A DNA stretch of 64,000 nucleotides from contig NC_073696.1 in the NCBI RefSeq assembly GCF_029784165.1, positions 192,742,498-192,806,497 on the forward strand, in the 5' to 3' direction. The notes under the pieces are model-generated. The model was not told the origin of the DNA, searched no databases, and saw only the letters and a list, made by a program, of their open reading frames with translations. The position numbers and the translations under genes are program-made. Positions 59,801 to 64,000 of this stretch are shown piece by piece; within the stretch, counting starts at the first letter, position 1, and every line of letters starts with the position of its first letter. This DNA comes from Wyeomyia smithii. Lineage: Eukaryota; Arthropoda; Insecta; Diptera; Culicidae.

Positions 59801-60434
59801 CTTCAGAAAATGTACTCCGCACTTCATATTATTGGCAGTATCACTATTAAAGTAAATGATACGCTTTTTAATTTATATCCGTGCTTGTGTGTGAGAGTTT
59901 ACCCTTTCGTTTCAGCTTACTGCTCTACTATACCGAGCCTCTTTCTATCCTACCAATATCACCAAATTACAATACCCTGGAGTGAGACTGCACCTAACGT
60001 TCCTTCTTGGCCAGGTGATTTCTGAGAGGAACCAATTATGTCAAGAGGACGGAGTCATATCGAAACCTCGTTCCTCGTGCAAATATCGCCAATTACAATT
60101 CCCTGGAGAGGATAAATATTGCTGAGATCAGTTTTATTATAAGAAGGATTTATTTTGTAAACAGGAAGGAGTCTTATCGAAACCACGTTCATCCTTTCGC
60201 CTCACAATCACAATTCCCTGAAGAGGCACTTATTGCTTCACCTTTGGCCAGTTTATTATTCATTTATTTCATACTCAACGAGATGCTTAGATGCATAACA
60301 GAAGGAAGGTAGAAGGAGAAGTTGGTAAGATCGTTCTAAAATATATTAGAGGAGTTCATATGATCAAGTATTATTAAATACGCGCCACTAATGCAAATTA
60401 GTTTGGAAGTGTGAATACATTGTTATATACAATA

Positions 60435-62005
60435 CAGTGGATAGTCAAAATAAGTAGGATAGGCAAAATATTAATGAAATTTGAAATGCTATAGCTTTGC
60501 TAAATGTTATTCGATTTTAATAATTCGAACACCATTGAACTGGAAAACTTTTGAAGTTTCATTTTCTGACCTCAGATCTGGCCTAGGTCACCGGATATAG
60601 GAAATATTCCTGAGTTCCGGTAGGCATGTCAAACCTGCTAATTTTTGGATGGATTTGGTAATGGGTTACCTGATAAAAATGCTTATTTGCATGATTAGCA
60701 TAGATGACAAAATCATTTCTGAAGCGAATGGTTCATCAAGATCCGGAATCGGCCAAGAACTCATCGAGAAATGGCTATTTTTCATCCGGAAGTCCTCAGA
60801 GGAACCTTTAGTAGGGGACATTTACGTTTTTGCACCAAATATAGCGTGTTACACCTCTATCTTCAGGATTTTTTATCAGGAGTCTTTCAAAAGACATATA
60901 TCTGAATATAGGCTGCATTGGCCACTTCCGGAACGACCTGGAGGCCCCGAAGGAACCCGTAATGGGAGAATTTACATTTCTGCATTAAAATATAGCATGC
61001 GACACCTCTATCTTCAGGATTTTTCATCAGGAATCATCCAAAAAACATATTTTTTAAATACAGATTACGTTGGCCACTCTCGGAACGATCCAGATTCCCC
61101 GGAGGAACCCGGAATGGGGACATTTACATTTTTGCATCAAATAAAGCGTGCGACAGCTCTATCTGCAGGATTTTTCATCAGGAATCATCAAAAAGACATA
61201 TTTTTGAATTCAGACTGCATTGGCCACTACCGGCACAATCTAAATACCCCGGAGGAACCCTGATGAAAAATCTTGACAAATCTTGCAGCTCTATGCGCAC
61301 GCTTTATTCGATGCAGAAGTGTAAATGTCCCCATTCCGGGTTCCTCTGGGGCATCCGGATCGTTCCGGGAGTGGCCAACGTAATCTGTATTAAAAAATAT
61401 TTTTTTTGGGTGGTTCCTGATGAAAAATCCTGAAGATAGAGCTGTCGCACGCTTTATTTGATGCAGAAATGTAAATGTCCCCATTCCGTGTTCTTCCGGG
61501 GCATCTGGATCGTTCCGAGAGTGGCCAACGTAATCTGTATTTAAAAAATATGTCTTTTGGATGATTCCTGATGAAAAATCCTGAAGATAGAGGTGTCGCA
61601 TGCTATATTTTGATGCAGAAATGAAAATTCTTCCACTACGGGTTCCTTCGGGGCATCCAGGTTGTTCCGGAAGTGGCCAATGCAGCCTATATTAGGAAAT
61701 ATATCTTTTGTAAGATTCCTGATGAAAAATCCTGAAGATGATGAAATGATTTTGTCATCTATGCCAATGATGCAAATAAGCATTTTTATCAGGTAATCCA
61801 TTACCAAATCCATCAAAAAATTAGCAGGTTTGACATGCCTACCGGAACTCAGGAATATTTCCTATATCCGGTGACCTAGGCCAGATCTGAGGTCAGAAAA
61901 TGAAACTTAAAAAATTTTCCAGTTCAATGGTGTTCGAATTATTAAAATCGAATAACATTTAGCAAAGCTATAGCGTTTCAAATTTCTTATTTTGACTGTC
62001 CCCTG
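60435..62005. mobile_element. Foldback element, 1,571 bp, TA-flanked, built of internal repeats
   Basis: Ends CAGTGGATAGTCAAAATAAG and CTTATTTTGACTGTCCCCTG pair, with TA outside both (60433-60434, 62006-62007), a Tc1/mariner-like signature. The two arms meet near 61.27 kb. Each arm contains three to four repeats of about 140 bp (CAGGATTTTTCATCAGGAAT, GGAACCCGGAATGGGGA). These keep a 204-codon repetitive frame open at 60649-61263, probably a by-product of the repeat length rather than a protein. No transposase. Confidence 0.8.
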
Positions 62006-62261
62006 TAGGTATAACAACGTATTCATGCGGGGCTTAGTGTTTATGAAGGCGACCTCGGAATGTACGTGTATTACCAGGCATTCTCGAAATGGGTCGTTGG
62101 ATGAACATTAGAGCTGTCACCTTTCATCTCCAGGGCTAAAAATATTTGCACCTATATATTATGTAATGTATTAAAAATCAAAATAAAAATCAGCTTCAAA
62201 TAGAAAAGGATGCAGATAGGTTTTTTCCATTAAAGCACTGCCGGTCAGTGGGAGATGAATT

Positions 62262-62288
62262 GTAAACACACACACACACTCACACACC
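62262..62288. repeat. Short (CA)n tract
   Basis: About 12 CA units with a CT interruption. Confidence 0.8.
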
Positions 62289-62317
62289 TCTGGCCAGTTT
62301 ATTATAAGTAGGACTTA

Positions 62318-62697
62318 GGGTCCGTTCAATAATTACGTAAGCGAATAGGTGGGGAGGGGAGGTCTGCAATTTTCTTACGCTATCTTACAAGGGAGGGAGG
62401 GGGGTAAGATTATTATCTTACGTGAGAAAAACATTGTTAATGCAGCTGTTCAAATAACCATGTTCATGACAGCGTGGACGGTAAAATTCATGAAAAGGAA
62501 ATTACGGAATTACTCGAATAAAAGACAGAAGAGGAAACGAAGGAAAACTTGCTTCATAAAGATTAAACTAAAATAAAAATCTATATATGCTGGCAGTAAG
62601 ATCTTACCAGGGGGGAGGGGGGATATCAAAAAATCTTACGTTGTTTTACGATTTGAAAAAGTGGAAAAATATGCTTTCGTAATTATTGAACGGCCCC
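62318..62697. mobile_element. PIF/Harbinger-like MITE, 380 bp
   Basis: Ends GGGTCCGTTCAATAATTACG and CGTAATTATTGAACGGCCCC pair. TTA stands directly outside each end (62315-62317, 62698-62700). TTA duplications and GGG-starting ends fit PIF/Harbinger. Removing it restores a repeat unit that matches the one near 60.14 kb (GGACTTATTTTT), so it is a clean insertion. A 75-codon frame inside is not a transposase. Confidence 0.8.
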
Positions 62698-63529
62698 TTA
62701 TTTTTCGTCAAGAGGAAGGTGTCTTATCGAAACCACGTTCCTTAAGCCAAGACCGCGCCATAATTACAATTCCCTGAAGAGAACTATTATGCGTTACTCA
62801 GACCAGTTTTATTATAAGAGGGACTTATTTTTGTTTAGGTGAAGGTCAGCAGGGGTACTAAAGAACTCAGTTTGAAGAAAGGGTATATGTGGCGGAGAGC
62901 CTGAGAATAAACCCATGTTGAAGTCCTTTGACAACCAAATGGCCTGATTCTACCAAGATTCGAGCTCCCGACCACTCGCTTATCAAAGCGGCTACGAAAC
63001 TCCCTAAGAAATTACGTTTGTTTCAATAAATTAAATTAGCAAGAACTCAATTACACGCTTTTTGCGTTGTAGCTTTCAAAATTTTGGCGAGTGACAGGAA
63101 AGTATATTAACTTCTTTAATTATGATTTAGAGCATTTATAAATGTTTTGTAATTTTTCACGATAGAGACAAGTTTCTTTTTCTCTGTGTGCGAGGAACAA
63201 AAACAAAACCGTGCACCGAGAAACAATACCGAAAATTAAATTTCTGCTTAATGAGAAAACTTTACCAATAATCTATGGTACTCTTTTCACCGATAATTTA
63301 TGGTATCTTTTTTGTAAGATTTGGACCACTGCGACCATTATTCGGATCTTTTGTGGTAATTTATGGTACTTAAAAGAGCCTGTTTTGCCCTAATTGAAAT
63401 TACTAGCAAATATGTGTTGATCGACAGTATTTTTTCTCGATGAATAAAAACTAGCTTTAAAATGCTTAAAAGTTTAAAATGCTGCTGTAAAGTCAAATTT
63501 ACAACCGTGTTCGCTTAGGCGTTTTAATA

Positions 63530-64000
63530 TTTTTCATGAAGTGGTAATAAATAAACGAGAAAATACTAAATCTTCGATAAACACCGGCTTTAGCTACCCA
63601 CACACGTTCTGTAGCAATCCATACATACGAACGAATGAGAAATTTAAATGGTGTGGGTGTGCGCTTTTATAAGCGACCGATATTTGCTACAACCCGCTTC
63701 CAGCTGCTCCAGAAAGAACCGTCCGCTTTGCCGATCAACAAACGAACGAGAAATTCAATTCGAAGCGTGTGTATGATACCGGAAAGTTTTGGAATGAAAA
63801 GGATGGGGTGAAATGCTCGAATGGTGCCTTTTATATCAAGATTTCGTCAGTTGTTTAGAAATAGGGTGGAGCGTAGAAGAATAGGGAATGGCAAGGAACG
63901 TAAAAAAACAACAAATCGTTTACGAGGTCATATCGGTTGTATCCGTTAGTGTCGGCTGTGCTTGGGAAGAGAGATAGTGATTGGTTGCTCGGTATGATTT
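63530..64000 (-). promoter_or_regulatory. Two promoter-like segments on the minus strand
   Basis: GATATAAAAGGC (about 63828-63839) and CTTATAAAAGCG (about 63665-63676) are TATA-like. Each is followed by a related segment around CGAACGAGAAATT / CGAATGAGAAATT, so the two halves are diverged copies. Upstream lie an AACCAATCA box (about 63980-63988) and CTTCCCAAGCACAGCCGACA (about 63950-63969), which differs by two bases from the motif near 31.1 and 32.9 kb. No coding region is evident. Confidence 0.35.

Larger units (their letters stand above)
59803..63000 (-). mobile_element. tRNA-headed SINE-like element, copy 2, with internal repeat array and nested insertions
   Basis: The head on the minus strand near 63000-62930 (CGTAGCCGCTTTGATAAG, AGCTCGAATCTTGG) and the tail near 59820-59960 (GGTATAGTAGAGCAGTAAGC, then AAGCACGGATATA) match copy 1 at 6751-7525. 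Between them are several diverged units of about 130 bp (TTATTATAAGxxGGACTTATTT, GTCTTATCGAAACCACGTTC, AATTACAATTCCCTG). A 1.57-kb foldback element and a 380-bp MITE interrupt the array. Boundaries are approximate. Confidence 0.6.

Noticed and set aside
60649..61263. 204-codon repetitive frame as a genuine protein gene
   Set aside because: It is formed from repeat units in one arm of a foldback element and is mirrored on the other strand in the other arm.

Overview
The window reads as nuclear DNA of an insect, most likely a culicine mosquito. Four conserved single-copy eukaryotic genes with short GT-AG introns are packed into the first 18.5 kb. After them come about 45 kb of AT-rich, intron-like or intergenic DNA filled with transposons, foldback elements, decayed reverse-transcriptase fragments, microsatellites and tRNA-headed SINE-like copies. 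I saw no bacterial operons, CRISPR arrays, rRNA genes or stand-alone tRNA genes.

Host genes. On the minus strand lies bel (DDX3-type DEAD-box RNA helicase, three coding exons, 801 aa). Head-to-head with it on the plus strand is RRP15 (60S ribosome assembly, two exons, 284 aa). RGP1 (Rab6-GEF subunit, minus strand, three exons, 406 aa) converges tail-to-tail with RRP15. RPF2 (Brix-domain 5S RNP/60S assembly factor, plus strand, three exons, 328 aa) follows after a retrotransposon-loaded gap. I rebuilt the exon joins by hand; all four keep frame and give lengths usual for their families. Three of the four products act in RNA or ribosome metabolism. One weak further candidate is a first exon near 34.6 kb.

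Retrotransposons. An R1-clade element (about 11.58-16.97 kb) lies between two (TA)n arrays, as if inserted into a TA microsatellite. Its ORF2 is intact, but its ORF1 carries an in-frame TGA. An I-clade element (20,090-26,276) is full length with an exact 12-bp target-site duplication; its ORF2 is broken, or frameshifted, exactly between the RT and RNase H domains. Decayed jockey-like (38.6 kb) and other non-LTR (53.3 kb) RT fragments also occur.

DNA transposons. The most striking is a pair of inverted 1.6-1.7 kb elements (42,430-44,042 and 49,809-51,486). Both ends of both copies begin with CACAGTG, the V(D)J recombination-signal heptamer, and each copy has its own perfect 5-bp target duplication; these are marks of the Transib/RAG lineage. 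There are also foldback elements (36.6-38.0 kb with a 9-bp duplication; 56.1-57.0 kb; 60.4-62.0 kb with TA), a TTA-flanked Harbinger-like MITE, a pogo-like MITE, a hAT end, and several smaller inverted-repeat elements.

Other structure. At 30.4-33.2 kb, duplicated blocks carry, on the minus strand, CCAAT and TATA motifs followed by a histone-like 6-bp-stem/4-nt-loop hairpin, with no histone coding region between. At 38.85-41.6 kb there is a nearly identical 1,373-bp tandem duplication. From 18.5 kb to the end, apart from the two retrotransposons, I see no gene I can name.
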